Positions 35,702 through 46,792 are shown, numbered from the stretch's first letter. The stretch is 64,000 nucleotides of DNA from Photobacterium sp. DA100 (GCF_029223585.1 NZ_CP119424.1:186001-250000); one strand, 5' to 3'. Numbers and translations are program-made. The notes: generated by a model from the letters alone, not told the origin.

Positions 35702-36064
35702 TTAGTGGCAATAAGTTGGCTCCGGTGTCTCTTCCACAAGAGATGCCTGCAAGATTTCTTCAATCAGTAGCAGAGAGGCAGATTTCTGATCTTCCTGACA
35801 CTTAAAGTCAATTGAAAGCACTTCTAATAAGTCTTTCAGCAGAAAGCTCATGTGTGACGCGTTTTTGCTGTTACTTACATAGGGCTCAAGATCGAATATC
35901 AGTTTTTCGATATCGCTGGTGATTGAGCTATTCGCCTCGTTTTTCCATTGTGCTCCCTTTACTTTGAGAACATCATAAATTGAATGGTATGTATTCATTG
36001 CTTCTGCACCCTTAGGAAAGCTGCTAATAATAGAAAAAACTAACTTTGTTGAGCTGATATCCAA
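35702..36064 (-). CDS. Hypothetical protein
   Basis: Up to 120 residues from TTG 36064, or 98 from ATG 35998 (MNTYHSIYDVLK), which has AAGGG about ten bases upstream and may be the true start. The protein is acidic and predicted largely helical (SITSDIEKLIFDLEPYV, SFLLKDLLEVLSIDF, LLLIEEILQASL). I do not recognise a family. It is convergent with the GNAT gene. Confidence 0.5.
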   Translation of the reverse strand: MDISSTKLVFSIISSFPKGAEAMNTYHSIYDVLKVKGAQWKNEANSSITSDIEKLIFDLEPYVSNSKNASHMSFLLKDLLEVLSIDFKCQEDQKSASLLLIEEILQASLVEETPEPTYCH

Positions 36065-36387
36065 GCGTTTTGGTGCTAATGGAATATAGATTGAGGCTCG
36101 TCTTTTGTTGTGACGTTATACCCCAGCGTTTTCTTTTTTCCTTACTGACATTGTGGATTTTAATCTGCGCTAGCGAGAAAAACTAGTAGGTATAACCTGA
36201 AAATGACAGTGCTTTAAACGTATTATTAGATAGCCATTCATTTTGCACCAACCCGTTCCCCTCGGGCTTCATAACGGTGCTCAATTGCCTCAAAGCGCTC
36301 CGAAAAAGTGATATTTTCTCTATGTTGCCCCGGTTTGATTCAATCTGAAATACCTCGTCACTGTTTTGGGGCGTCTGTGGTTTTGTT

Positions 36388-36404
36388 TGCACCAATATGC
36401 ACCT
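36388..36404 (+). promoter_or_regulatory. NtrC-like half-site pair
   Basis: TGCACCAATATGCACCT matches the enteric NtrC consensus TGCACCAAAATGGTGCA at 12 of 17 positions. The left half is perfect and the right half poor. A further TTTGCACCAA occurs about 150 bases upstream. Position, about 110 bases before the sigma-54-like element, suits an enhancer. Weak by sequence alone. Confidence 0.3.
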
Positions 36405-36500
36405 TGGATATTAGGTTACTTGCTGAGTTTATAATGTTGAGTGATTTATAAATCTATGTTTATCAATGATTTATTATTATGTCGGGTGGGTTCATGTTTT

Positions 36501-36516
36501 TGGCATCGATTTTGAT
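36501..36516 (+). promoter_or_regulatory. Possible sigma-54 promoter of urtA
   Basis: TGGCAT-CGATT-TTGAT resembles the -24/-12 consensus TGGCAC-N5-TTGCA, with GG intact but GA in place of the -12 GC. It lies about 43 bases before the urtA start. Nitrogen control of urt operons is common in bacteria; this instance is unproven. Confidence 0.3.
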
Positions 36517-36558
36517 TGGGCTATGGATGCATAGTTATTACAAACGGAGATGTTAAGT

Positions 36559-37842
36559 ATGACCACGAAGTCCAAACTGAATCTAGCCACGCTTGGCCTG
36601 AGCTTATCGTTACTGTCGGCGGCGGCTGTGGCCGAAGAGACGATCAAAGTTGGGATTCTCCACTCACTGTCAGGAACGATGGCGATCAGCGAAACCACGT
36701 TGAAAGATACAGTATTGATGCTGGTTGATGAGCAGAACAAAAAGGGAGGTTTGTTAGGCAAGAAACTGGAAGCGGTGGTTGTCGACCCGGCTTCTAACTG
36801 GCCGCTGTTTGCCGAGAAAGCCCGAGAACTGATCGAAAAAGAAAAGGTCGATGTGGTATTTGGTGGCTGGACGTCGGTCTCTCGTAAATCCATGCTGCCG
36901 GTGTTCGAAGAGCTCAATAGTATTTTGTTCTACCCGGTCCAGTATGAGGGGGAAGAGTCATCCAAAAACGTCTTCTATACCGGTGCGGCGCCCAATCAGC
37001 AGGCTATCCCTGCCGTTGAATATTTGATGGATGAACTGGACGTTGAGCGCTGGGTCTTGGCGGGAACCGACTATGTCTACCCGCGTACCACCAATAAAAT
37101 TCTTGAGTCCTACCTGAAGGCTAAAGGCGTTGCTGATGAAGATATCATGATCAGCTACACCCCGTTCGGGCACTCGGACTGGCAGTCTATTGTCTCCGAT
37201 ATCAAGAAATTTGGCTCTGCAGGTAAGAAAACGGCGGTAGTCTCAACCATCAACGGTGACGCTAATGTGCCATTTTACAAAGAGCTAGGTGCCCAGGGCG
37301 TCTCCTCTGAAGACATCCCTGTTGTCGCGTTCTCCGTAGGCGAAGAAGAGCTATCTGGCATGGATACCTCGCCGCTGGTCGGCCACCTTGCGGCATGGAA
37401 TTACTTCATGAGCGTCGATACCGACCAAAATGGTGATTTTATCGATTCCTGGCATGGTTTCATCAAAGATAAAAAGCGGGTGACCAATGATCCGATGGAA
37501 GCCCACTATATCGGGTTCAACATGTGGGTACAGGCGGTGAAAAATGCCGGCACCACTGATTCTGAAGCAGTGCAAGATGCCCTAATCGGTATTGCGGTGC
37601 CGAATTTGTCGGGTGGATATTCGACGATGTTGCCGAACCATCACATCACCAAGCCGGTATTGATCGGTGAAATCCAAGACGATGGCCAGTTTGATGTGGT
37701 CTGGGAAACAACCGGACTTGTTGCCGGTGATGCGTGGTCTAAGTATCTGCCTGAGTCTGCCAAGCTATATTCTAGCTGGTCCAAGCCTTTCTCCTGCGGA
37801 GCCTTCAACACCGAAACCAATAAGTGTTCAGGTGCGAATTAA
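36559..37842 (+). CDS. urtA: UrtA, urea ABC transporter substrate-binding protein
   Basis: About 427-residue periplasmic binding protein for urea (or short-chain amides) of the branched-chain amino acid receptor type. A signal peptide (ATLGLSLSLLSAAAVAEE) precedes KVGILHSLSGTMAISE, the family's opening strand. Later segments GGWTSVSRKSMLPVFE, FYPVQYEGEESSKNVFY and GNVTND-type loops match UrtA rather than LivJ. ATG 36559 is preferred over ATG 36550 because GGAG is 9 bases upstream. It begins the urtABCDE-ureDABCEJFG block; hairpins after it may lower downstream expression. Confidence 0.92.
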   Translation: MTTKSKLNLATLGLSLSLLSAAAVAEETIKVGILHSLSGTMAISETTLKDTVLMLVDEQNKKGGLLGKKLEAVVVDPASNWPLFAEKARELIEKEKVDVVFGGWTSVSRKSMLPVFEELNSILFYPVQYEGEESSKNVFYTGAAPNQQAIPAVEYLMDELDVERWVLAGTDYVYPRTTNKILESYLKAKGVADEDIMISYTPFGHSDWQSIVSDIKKFGSAGKKTAVVSTINGDANVPFYKELGAQGVSSEDIPVVAFSVGEEELSGMDTSPLVGHLAAWNYFMSVDTDQNGDFIDSWHGFIKDKKRVTNDPMEAHYIGFNMWVQAVKNAGTTDSEAVQDALIGIAVPNLSGGYSTMLPNHHITKPVLIGEIQDDGQFDVVWETTGLVAGDAWSKYLPESAKLYSSWSKPFSCGAFNTETNKCSGAN

Positions 37843-37880
37843 CACAGTGTACTGATATGGGCCCGATGCCCTTTTTGATG

Positions 37881-37910
37881 GCGCTTCAGGTTTGGCTGAA
37901 GCGCTATTTT
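37881..37910 (+). terminator. Attenuator-like hairpin between urtA and urtB
   Basis: GCGCTTCA pairs with TGAAGCGC around an eight-base loop, followed by TATTTT. A smaller GGGC/GCCC hairpin with five T residues precedes it (37859-37876). Partial termination here would leave more UrtA than permease, as is usual for binding proteins. Confidence 0.6.
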
Positions 37911-37964
37911 CAGTGGGGATTCTCCCACTTTGGAAGTTGTTAATTGCTAGTAAGGACACCAGAA

Positions 37965-39590
37965 ATGACATCACTAATGAAGCTCGTTAACGCGCTCATT
38001 ATTCTCATGTTGTCTATTCCCATGGCGTTTGCTTCGGTCAGTTCAACGGATGAATTTGACCGGGTATTGATTGGGAAAAACAACAAGGAAAAGGAAATCG
38101 CCATTGAGTGGCTAGTTGCCAACCAGTCTGGCGGGAAGGCCAAGCCGATCCTCCGGGCCTGGCTGGAAGGCAACTTGTTTTATTACCGCAACAAGCAAAG
38201 CGAGAGCTACCAGCAGCTATATATCATCTCGACCAGAAGCGCCAAGCAGGCAGAAAATATTTGGGATGGAGAGTTATTGCCAGTTTCGCAAGCGCGAGAT
38301 TTTGCCAAAGTGCGGGTTAATAACAAGCTGCGCAGTATTATCCGGATGCAGTTGGCATCCCTTGGGCTCAATTCGCCAGATGCGACAGTTCGCTTGCAGG
38401 CTGCAGAGGGGCTGCTCGGCCAAACCGATGATGAGATCATTGCAAGGATCAGTGCCCAGCTGAGTGTTGAGCCAGATGCCAAGGTACAGGATAGGCTGCA
38501 ACTGGCGCTGGCGATCAATACCGTATTGGATAATGGTGCGCCTACCCAGCAGCGTATTGCGGCTGTCGAGTCGTTATCGCAATACAAGCAGGCGATTGTG
38601 CTGCAGACTCTCAATAAATTATCGCCAGTTTCGCTTGAACCGGAACTGGCGGCTGCGGTTGTAAAGGGGCTGGATAACTATCACCAGAGCCAGCGGTTTT
38701 ATTCCGGTGTTGAAACGGTCTTTTTTGGCCTCAGTTTAGGGTCGGTGTTGGTATTGGCCGGGATAGGCTTGGCTATTACGTTCGGGGTAATGGGCGTCAT
38801 CAACATGGCCCATGGTGAGCTCATCATGATCGGGGCCTACACGACCTATGTCGTGCAGCAATTGTTCCCTCAACAAGCCGGTGTCGCGTTACTGCTGTCG
38901 ATACCCATGGCCTTTGTGATTTCAGGGCTAGTGGGGATCGCCATAGAGCGCAGTGTGATAAGGCACCTCTATGGCCGGCCGCTGGAGACGCTGCTGGCAA
39001 CCTTCGGGCTCAGCCTGATCCTCCAGCAAGCCGTGCGTTCTATCTTCTCTCCGCTTAACCGTTCGGTCACTACGCCCGACTGGATGGCAGGGGCTTGGGA
39101 GCTCAATCCCATGCTGTCACTGACTTATAACCGCCTTTATATCATTCTCTTTTGTGCTTTGGTGTTTGTCGCCATGGTGATGGTGTTGAAGAAAACCCCT
39201 CTTGGTCTGCAAGTCCGGGCGGTTTCCCAAAACAGGGCGATGGCCAGGGCGATGGGGATCCGCTCCGAGCGTGTCGATGCCCTGACATTTGGTCTGGGTT
39301 CTGGCGTAGCCGGTGTGGCTGGCGTGGCATTGTCACAGCTGACGAATGTGGGGCCGAACATGGGCCAAGCCTACATCATCGACTCCTTTATGGTGGTGGT
39401 GTTTGGCGGGGTCGGCAACCTGTGGGGCACCCTGGTTGCTGGCTTGGGGCTGGGGCTCTTCAACAAGTTATTGGAACCTTGGGCTGGCGCAGTACTGGCG
39501 AAGATCTTGATGCTGGTCTTTATCATCCTGTTTATTCAGAAACGTCCTCGTGGGCTATTCCCGCAACGTGGCCGTGCGGCAGAAAGCTAA
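37965..39590 (+). CDS. urtB: UrtB, urea ABC transporter permease
   Basis: About 541-residue inner-membrane permease. It has a signal-like N-terminus (NALIILMLSIPMAFAS), a periplasmic helical domain of about 220 residues, typical of proteobacterial UrtB and absent from LivH, and then a permease core of about eight helices with GIGLAITFGVMGVINMAHGE and AMARAMGIRSERVD. ATG 37965 has AAGGA nine bases upstream; the frame is open to 37944. It pairs with UrtC, whose start lies 10 bases after its stop. Confidence 0.92.
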   Translation: MTSLMKLVNALIILMLSIPMAFASVSSTDEFDRVLIGKNNKEKEIAIEWLVANQSGGKAKPILRAWLEGNLFYYRNKQSESYQQLYIISTRSAKQAENIWDGELLPVSQARDFAKVRVNNKLRSIIRMQLASLGLNSPDATVRLQAAEGLLGQTDDEIIARISAQLSVEPDAKVQDRLQLALAINTVLDNGAPTQQRIAAVESLSQYKQAIVLQTLNKLSPVSLEPELAAAVVKGLDNYHQSQRFYSGVETVFFGLSLGSVLVLAGIGLAITFGVMGVINMAHGELIMIGAYTTYVVQQLFPQQAGVALLLSIPMAFVISGLVGIAIERSVIRHLYGRPLETLLATFGLSLILQQAVRSIFSPLNRSVTTPDWMAGAWELNPMLSLTYNRLYIILFCALVFVAMVMVLKKTPLGLQVRAVSQNRAMARAMGIRSERVDALTFGLGSGVAGVAGVALSQLTNVGPNMGQAYIIDSFMVVVFGGVGNLWGTLVAGLGLGLFNKLLEPWAGAVLAKILMLVFIILFIQKRPRGLFPQRGRAAES

Positions 39591-39600
39591 GGAGCGCTTG

Positions 39601-40779
39601 ATGCAGTCTAAATCAATTATTCTCTCGGCTTTGGGGCAGGATCGGGGCGGTAAAGTCGTCCTCACTCTTCTGCTTGCTGCCGTTATTCTGGTACCGATGG
39701 CTAATCTTTTATTGCCAGCTGGCCACTCGCTACATATCGAAACCTTTACGATTTCGCTGATGGGCAAATACCTCAGCTACGCCATGCTCGCGCTCGCGGT
39801 TGACTTAGTGTGGGGCTACCTCGGGATCCTCAGTTTGGGGCACGGGGCTTTTTTCGCCCTCGGAGGTTACGCCATGGGGATGTACCTGATGCGTCAGATT
39901 GGAGACCGTGGTGTATACGCCCACCCGGTTCTGCCCGATTTCATGGTTTTTTTGAACTGGCAGGAGTTGCCATGGTTCTGGCACGGGTTTGATCAGTTCT
40001 GGTTGGCCTGTCTGATGGTGGTGTTGGTTCCCGGTGCGCTGGCTTATGTCTTTGGCTATTTGGCCTTTCGTTCCCGGGTGTCTGGCGTGTACTTGTCGAT
40101 CATGACCCAGGCTTTGACCTATGCCCTGATGTTGGCGTTCTTTCGCAATGAAATGGGCTTTGGCGGTAACAACGGCTTGACGGACTTCAAGGACATCCTC
40201 GGTTACAGCTTGCAGCAGGATACAACCAAAATCGCATTGTTTGTGTGTACCGGCCTGGCACTTGCGGTTAGCTATATCGTGTGCCGCACGGTGGTTAGCA
40301 GCCGGTTGGGCCGTGTCGCGATGGCTATCCGTGATACCGAGTCGCGTACCCGGTTTATGGGCTATGACGTCGATGGCATCAAACTCTGGATCTTTGTGCT
40401 GTCCGCGGTGATCGCGGGGATTGCCGGTGCTTTGTATGTGCCGCAGGTGGGCATTATCAATCCGGGGGAGTTTGCCCCGCTTAACTCTATCGAGGTCGTG
40501 GTATGGGTCGCTTTGGGCGGTAGGGCAACGCTGTTTGGGGCCATTATTGGTGCCTTGATTATCAACTATGCCAAGAGCTGGTTCACGGTTGAATTCCCCG
40601 AGGTTTGGCTCTTCGCCCTCGGTGGTTTGTTTGTGCTTACCACCATGTATTTTCCGAAGGGGGTGATTGGATTTGTGTCAGACGTAGTAGCTCGTATTGG
40701 CCAAAGGAAACAGGAGCGAGGCTACCGGCAATCAGCTGCGCCTCAACCAGAATGCGGTACAGGTGAGGTAGTGCAATGA
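39601..40779 (+). CDS. urtC: UrtC, urea ABC transporter permease
   Basis: About 392-residue inner-membrane permease, the LivM-like partner of UrtB. It has roughly ten hydrophobic helices and the family segments DLVWGYLGILSLGHGAFFALGGY and NNGLTDFKDILG, with the EAA-like loop MAIRDTESRTRFMGYDV. ATG 39601 is chosen because AAGGAGC precedes it by about 8 bases; the frame is open to 39550 inside urtB. The urtD start overlaps its stop (ATGA). Confidence 0.93.
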   Translation: MQSKSIILSALGQDRGGKVVLTLLLAAVILVPMANLLLPAGHSLHIETFTISLMGKYLSYAMLALAVDLVWGYLGILSLGHGAFFALGGYAMGMYLMRQIGDRGVYAHPVLPDFMVFLNWQELPWFWHGFDQFWLACLMVVLVPGALAYVFGYLAFRSRVSGVYLSIMTQALTYALMLAFFRNEMGFGGNNGLTDFKDILGYSLQQDTTKIALFVCTGLALAVSYIVCRTVVSSRLGRVAMAIRDTESRTRFMGYDVDGIKLWIFVLSAVIAGIAGALYVPQVGIINPGEFAPLNSIEVVVWVALGGRATLFGAIIGALIINYAKSWFTVEFPEVWLFALGGLFVLTTMYFPKGVIGFVSDVVARIGQRKQERGYRQSAAPQPECGTGEVVQ

Positions 40780-41627
40780 CAGTATTAGAGACGGCAAAAA
40801 AACTCAGGACCTTTGCCCATGAGATGACCAACCGTGAAGAAACGTTTTCATTTCTCGTTCCCGATGAACATCCTCTGATCGATACCCGGCATAACATCCT
40901 GCTTTATGTCGAGGGTGTGAACAAGAGCTTTGATGGATTCAAAGCTATCGACGATCTCAACCTGTATGTCCGTGAGGGCGAGCTGCGCTGCATTATCGGG
41001 CCAAACGGGGCCGGGAAAACCACCATGATGGATATCATCACCGGCAAGACTAAACCCGACTCCGGGCAAGTCTGGCTGGGGGCGAATATCAACCTGCTGA
41101 CAATGAATGAATCGCAGATAGCCAATGCCGGCGTGGGAAGGAAATTCCAAAAGCCTACCGTGATCGAGTGCCTGAGCGTGTGGCAGAACCTGGAGTTGGC
41201 GATGTCGGGAGTTCGAACCGTTTGGGCGACCTATAGGGCTAGGCTGACGACCGAGCAGAAAGAAAAGCTTGAGTCGGTATTGGCGCTTATCAACCTGGCG
41301 GATAACGCAGCGCTCTTGGCCGGTAACTTGTCCCATGGCCAAAAGCAGTGGCTGGAGATTGGCATGTTGCTGATGCAGAACCCCAAGTTGCTGCTGGTCG
41401 ATGAGCCGGTTGCGGGGATGACCCACCAAGAGATGGATAAAACCGCAGAATTGCTCAATTCGCTGGCCGGCAAGCACTCGGTCGTTGTTGTAGAGCACGA
41501 TATGGACTTTGTCCGCTCGATTGCCAGTGAGGTGACGGTGCTTCACCAGGGCCATGTATTGGCGGAAGGCACTATGGATCAAGTACAGAACCATCCTGAA
41601 GTGAAACGGGTTTATCTGGGGGAATAG
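40776..41627 (+). CDS. urtD: UrtD, urea ABC transporter ATPase
   Basis: 283-residue cytoplasmic ATPase of the LivG type. After an N-terminal extension of about 45 residues it has Walker A GPNGAGKTT, an ABC signature region LSHGQKQWLEIGMLL (LSHGQ), Walker B LLLVDEP and the switch His in VVVEHDMDFV. It overlaps urtC by four bases and is followed after one base by urtE, so the two ATPases are made together. Confidence 0.93.
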   Translation: MTVLETAKKLRTFAHEMTNREETFSFLVPDEHPLIDTRHNILLYVEGVNKSFDGFKAIDDLNLYVREGELRCIIGPNGAGKTTMMDIITGKTKPDSGQVWLGANINLLTMNESQIANAGVGRKFQKPTVIECLSVWQNLELAMSGVRTVWATYRARLTTEQKEKLESVLALINLADNAALLAGNLSHGQKQWLEIGMLLMQNPKLLLVDEPVAGMTHQEMDKTAELLNSLAGKHSVVVVEHDMDFVRSIASEVTVLHQGHVLAEGTMDQVQNHPEVKRVYLGE

Positions 41628-41628
41628 C

Positions 41629-42324
41629 ATGTTAGAAATCAAATCACTCAATCAATTCTACGGTGAAAGCCATACATTGTGGGATTTGGATATGCAGATC
41701 CCCGAAGGCAAGTGCACGGTGCTGATGGGACGCAACGGCGTAGGCAAGACCACTTTGTTGCAGTGCATTATGGGGTTGGTTGGCGCCAAAAGTGGCGACA
41801 TTATCTTTAACGGCCAGTCGATTCTCTCCGAGCCGGCTGAGTCTCGGCCACGGTGGGGGATCGGTTATGTTCCCCAGGGGCGCCAGATCTTTCCGATGTT
41901 GACGGTACAGGAAAATTTGGAAATTGGCCTGCCTATCCGTGCCCGGGGGGATCGCAAGGTGCCCGATTTTATTTTCGACCTGTTTCCGGTGCTGAAAGAG
42001 ATGCGTCACCGCCGTGGCGGCGATCTGTCCGGTGGCCAGCAACAGCAGCTGGCAATCGGCCGGGCTCTGGTGGTCAATCCCAAACTGTTGATTTTGGACG
42101 AGCCTACCGAGGGTATCCAGCCCAATATCGTGCAAGAGATTGGCGACATCATCAGGATGCTGAACGAAAAAATGGGCCTGACGGTATTGCTGGTTGAGCA
42201 GAAATTGCCGTTTGCCCGCCGGGTGGGCGATCAGTTCTGCATTCTCGATCGGGGACGCCATGTGGCAAGCGGGAAAATGGCGGCGTTGGATGACGCCTTG
42301 GTGAAGGAGTACCTCACGGTATGA
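41629..42324 (+). CDS. urtE: UrtE, urea ABC transporter ATPase
   Basis: 231-residue LivF-type ATPase. Walker A GRNGVGKTT, signature LSGGQQQQLAIGRAL, Walker B LLILDEPTEGIQP and switch VLLVEQKLPFA are all intact. Its stop overlaps the ureD start (ATGA), which links urea import directly to urease assembly at the translational level. Confidence 0.94.
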   Translation: MLEIKSLNQFYGESHTLWDLDMQIPEGKCTVLMGRNGVGKTTLLQCIMGLVGAKSGDIIFNGQSILSEPAESRPRWGIGYVPQGRQIFPMLTVQENLEIGLPIRARGDRKVPDFIFDLFPVLKEMRHRRGGDLSGGQQQQLAIGRALVVNPKLLILDEPTEGIQPNIVQEIGDIIRMLNEKMGLTVLLVEQKLPFARRVGDQFCILDRGRHVASGKMAALDDALVKEYLTV

Positions 42325-43214
42325 CAGCGTCTTTTTCAGCGGTGGCGGCCCACCCGACTGCAAGCCAAATCGACCTGCATACCCGTAAGGGGTGGCAGGC
42401 TGAGTTGAGTCTGAGCTATCGCGACAGGGTCGACAAAACGGTTCTCAAGCACCGAGAGCAAAAAGGGCCTTTGACGGTGCAGCAGGCACTCTATCCAGAA
42501 GGGGAGGTATGCCACAGTTACTTGCTCCATCCTCCTGGAGGGGTTGCCGGTGGTGATACGTTGGATATCCGGGTGGATGTGGCTACCGGAGCCAAAGTCT
42601 TGGTAACCACGCCTGGCGCCACTAAGTTTTACCGCTCGGAAGGGCGCTTTGCCCGGCAACTCCAACACTTGTCGGTGGCACAAGGAGGCCGGCTCGAATG
42701 GTTGCCCCAGGAGAATATCTTTTTCCCTGATGCCCATGCCCAGCTCAATACCGTTGTCCACCTGGCGAAAGGTGCACAGTTTGTGGGCTGGGAGTTGCAC
42801 TGTTTTGGCCGCCCTGCACTAAATGAGTGCTTTGGTAGCGGAAAATTGATTGGCAAAACAGAGGTTTATATCGACGGTCGCCGCGTGATCTGTGAAGGGT
42901 TGAACTTCTCGGGTGGAGATAAGCTGCTGATTAACATAGGAATGCAGGGGTTCCCCATGATGGGGAACCTTTACTTGTCCGAAATAGGGCAAGGTTTCTA
43001 TCAGTTGGTACAGGGCTTGCTATCAGATATTCAGAGCGAGTTAGGTGGTGACAAGCTACTCGTGGCGGCAACGCAGGTTGAGGGGCTTATTATTGTCAGG
43101 GCGCTTGGGCACTGGAGCGAAGATATCTTGCATTGCTTTACCCGGGTCTGGCAGCAAGCGCGAAGCCAGACGACGGGGAGAGCGCCTTCCCCTCCTCGTA
43201 TCTGGGCCACTTAG
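42321..43214 (+). CDS. ureD: UreD (UreH), urease accessory protein
   Basis: 297-residue accessory protein that binds the urease apoprotein and, with UreF and UreG, forms the complex for nickel insertion. Family segments include LLHPPGGVAGGDTLDI, KVLVTTPGATKFYRS and LEWLPQENIFFPDA. It overlaps urtE by four bases. The last 20 residues (after RVWQQARSQTT) are shorter and less conserved than usual but show no sign of truncation. Confidence 0.93.
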   Translation: MTASFSAVAAHPTASQIDLHTRKGWQAELSLSYRDRVDKTVLKHREQKGPLTVQQALYPEGEVCHSYLLHPPGGVAGGDTLDIRVDVATGAKVLVTTPGATKFYRSEGRFARQLQHLSVAQGGRLEWLPQENIFFPDAHAQLNTVVHLAKGAQFVGWELHCFGRPALNECFGSGKLIGKTEVYIDGRRVICEGLNFSGGDKLLINIGMQGFPMMGNLYLSEIGQGFYQLVQGLLSDIQSELGGDKLLVAATQVEGLIIVRALGHWSEDILHCFTRVWQQARSQTTGRAPSPPRIWAT

Positions 43215-43264
43215 TCGCTTAGCAACTTAGTTTTTTAGCCACTTAGCAACAGCGGGAGAATGAC

Positions 43265-43567
43265 ATGGAGTTGACACCAAGAGAGAAGGATAAACTGCTG
43301 ATTTTTTGCGCGGGAATGCTGGCTCAGCAGCGCAAGGAGAGGGGGCTAAAGCTGAACTATCCAGAATCCATTGCCTTTATCAGCAGTGCCATCTTGGAAG
43401 GGGCGCGAGAAGGTAAAAGTGTCGCCGAGCTGATGGACTATGGCCGCACCCTGCTCTCTGTAAACGATGTGATGGAAGGGGTCGCTGCGATGATCCCCGA
43501 CGTTCAGGTCGAGGCTACTTTTCCCGATGGTACCAAGCTGGTAACGGTGCATGAGCCGATCGTGTAG
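43265..43567 (+). CDS. ureA: UreA, urease gamma subunit
   Basis: 100-residue structural subunit of the nickel-dependent urease, at the standard length. It starts [20 protein letters not shown] and carries [13 protein letters not shown] and [15 protein letters not shown], highly conserved in all ureases. It assembles with UreB and UreC as a trimer of (alpha-beta-gamma) units. GGGAG precedes the start. The 50-base spacer from ureD contains short TTAG-type repeats. Confidence 0.97.
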   Translation: MELTPREKDKLLIFCAGMLAQQRKERGLKLNYPESIAFISSAILEGAREGKSVAELMDYGRTLLSVNDVMEGVAAMIPDVQVEATFPDGTKLVTVHEPIV

Positions 43568-43611
43568 CGGTTCGGGTTTGGGGTGATAACGCAGATAAAT
43601 AAGGAACAGCA

Positions 43612-43950
43612 ATGGCAGGAAGTAGTGCGTTTAACACCTCCGCTTTTGTACCGGGTCAAATCGAGACGGCAAGCGGAGAAATTGAGCTAAATGCAGGGAG
43701 GGAAACCATTACGGTTGTGGTCGAGAACCTAGGAGATAGGCCGGTCCAGATCGGTTCGCATTACCACTTCTACGAGGTCAACGATGCTCTCAAATTTGAT
43801 CGGCAAGCCTGCAAGGGGTTTCGCCTCAACATACCGGCCGGAACCGCAACCCGTTTCGAGCCGGGCCAGTCGAGGACCGTGGAGCTGGTTGATTTCTCCG
43901 GCAAACGGGAAGTTTACGGCTTTCAGGGCAAAGTGATGGGCAAGCTCTAG
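43612..43950 (+). CDS. ureB: UreB, urease beta subunit
   Basis: 112-residue beta subunit. The conserved core [25 protein letters not shown] and [21 protein letters not shown] is intact. It is a separate gene here, not fused to ureA as in Helicobacter. AGGAAC lies just before the ATG; ureC follows after 37 bases. Confidence 0.97.
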   Translation: MAGSSAFNTSAFVPGQIETASGEIELNAGRETITVVVENLGDRPVQIGSHYHFYEVNDALKFDRQACKGFRLNIPAGTATRFEPGQSRTVELVDFSGKREVYGFQGKVMGKL

Positions 43951-43987
43951 CTCGTCTGCATCTCTACAAATTATACAAGGAATAGTC

Positions 43988-45691
<1,704 letters not shown>

Positions 45692-45726
45692 TTTATCTGG
45701 TTCGAATAATAACAAAGGAATAATCA

Positions 45727-46182
45727 ATGATTGAGTTGGTAGAAGTGAGTGCAGAGGCAACATCGCAGCCCGATGCGTTTTTGAGCTTGCCGATTGATAG
45801 CCGGATCAAGAGCCGGTTGAAGGTGGTGCTGGACGATGGCCGTGACGCCGGTCTGTTTCTGCCTCGGGGCCATATTCTGCGCGGGGGCGAACAGCTAAAG
45901 AGTCGCTGTGGTGGCCTTGTGGTGGAGATCAGGGCGGCCAGCGAGCAGGTGTCGACCGTGTATTGCGACGATCGCCATTTGCTGATGCGGGTGGCATATC
46001 ACTTGGGCAACCGGCATGTGCCGCTCCAGGTCGAAGCGGGCTGGGTGCGTTACCAGCATGACCATGTTCTGGACGAAATGGTCGAGGGGCTAGGGGCCCG
46101 GGTTACCGTTGAAACAGCGCCGTTCGAGCCAGAAGGCGGTGCCTATGGTGGTCGTTCCGGTGGGCACCACCATCATCACTAG
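45727..46182 (+). CDS. ureE: UreE, urease nickel metallochaperone
   Basis: 151-residue nickel carrier that delivers Ni(II) to UreG. The body carries GRDAGLFLPRGHILRGG and the nickel site YHLGNRHVPLQVE. The C-terminus ends GGHHHHH, a short histidine tail that binds extra nickel and is shorter than the Klebsiella tail. It follows ureC by 35 bases. Confidence 0.95.
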   Translation: MIELVEVSAEATSQPDAFLSLPIDSRIKSRLKVVLDDGRDAGLFLPRGHILRGGEQLKSRCGGLVVEIRAASEQVSTVYCDDRHLLMRVAYHLGNRHVPLQVEAGWVRYQHDHVLDEMVEGLGARVTVETAPFEPEGGAYGGRSGGHHHHH

Positions 46183-46218
46183 AAAGAATGCTCACGTTTT
46201 TTGTACAAGGATATGACA

Positions 46219-46791
46219 ATGAAAGCACTTAAAAATATCTCTTCGTTGGCCGTGGCGGCCTTGGTTCTCCCTGTTTCAGCCCATGCTCACCCAGGACATG
46301 ATCACGCCTCGTTTTTCAATGGGCTTGTGCATCCGATCACCGGTGTTGACCACCTTATTATGCTGCTCGCTTTTGGCGCATTAGCCTTCTTTGCCGCCCG
46401 GAAAACCGCGACTCAATTGAGCTTGGTGGCCGCCGCGCTCGTGGCCATGGTCACAGGAACAATTGCGGGGCTAAATATTGGAGCCATCAGCGGTATTGAG
46501 GGGGCTATCGCCGCTTCGCTACTCGTGGTCAGCGCTGCGCTCTGGCAGGTATTGACGGCCAGTAAGCCGGTAAAAAGCATGGCGGTGGCGCTCTGTGTTG
46601 CCCTTATCTTTTGCCATGGTTATGCCCACGGTGTTGAGGCTTCAGGCAATGTTTGGCTGTTCGCGGTTGCGATGGCGATATCGGCGTCAGCGTTGATGCT
46701 GCTGGGCAACCGACTCGCCGCTTTTGCTTCCAGTCGCTGGGTCTCTGCTGGGGTGGCTTCTGCCAGCTTAGTCTATTTGCTGGTGGCTTGA
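46219..46791 (+). CDS. ureJ: UreJ/HupE-family nickel transport protein
   Basis: About 190-residue membrane protein of the HupE/UreJ family, thought to import nickel for urease or hydrogenase. The signal-like N-terminus ends AHAHPGHDH, and the metal-site motif HPITGVDHLIMLLAFG follows, with HGYAHGVEA on a later helix; about six helices in all. ATG 46219 has AAGG eight bases upstream. It lies between ureE and ureF, as in Vibrio and Bordetella-type clusters, and the next start is one base after its stop. Confidence 0.9.
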   Translation: MKALKNISSLAVAALVLPVSAHAHPGHDHASFFNGLVHPITGVDHLIMLLAFGALAFFAARKTATQLSLVAAALVAMVTGTIAGLNIGAISGIEGAIAASLLVVSAALWQVLTASKPVKSMAVALCVALIFCHGYAHGVEASGNVWLFAVAMAISASALMLLGNRLAAFASSRWVSAGVASASLVYLLVA

Positions 46792-46792
46792 T

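Larger units (their letters stand above)
36065..36558. other. Upstream region of urea transporter operon
   Basis: About 490 bases with no convincing gene. A 70-codon frame at 36183-36395 (minus) has no recognisable features and only a GTG start. The region contains NtrC-like and sigma-54-like elements in front of urtA, described separately. Confidence 0.5.

Noticed and set aside
36183..36395. 70-codon minus-strand frame upstream of urtA
   Set aside because: Only a GTG start, no upstream Shine-Dalgarno and no recognisable motif. Kept as intergenic.
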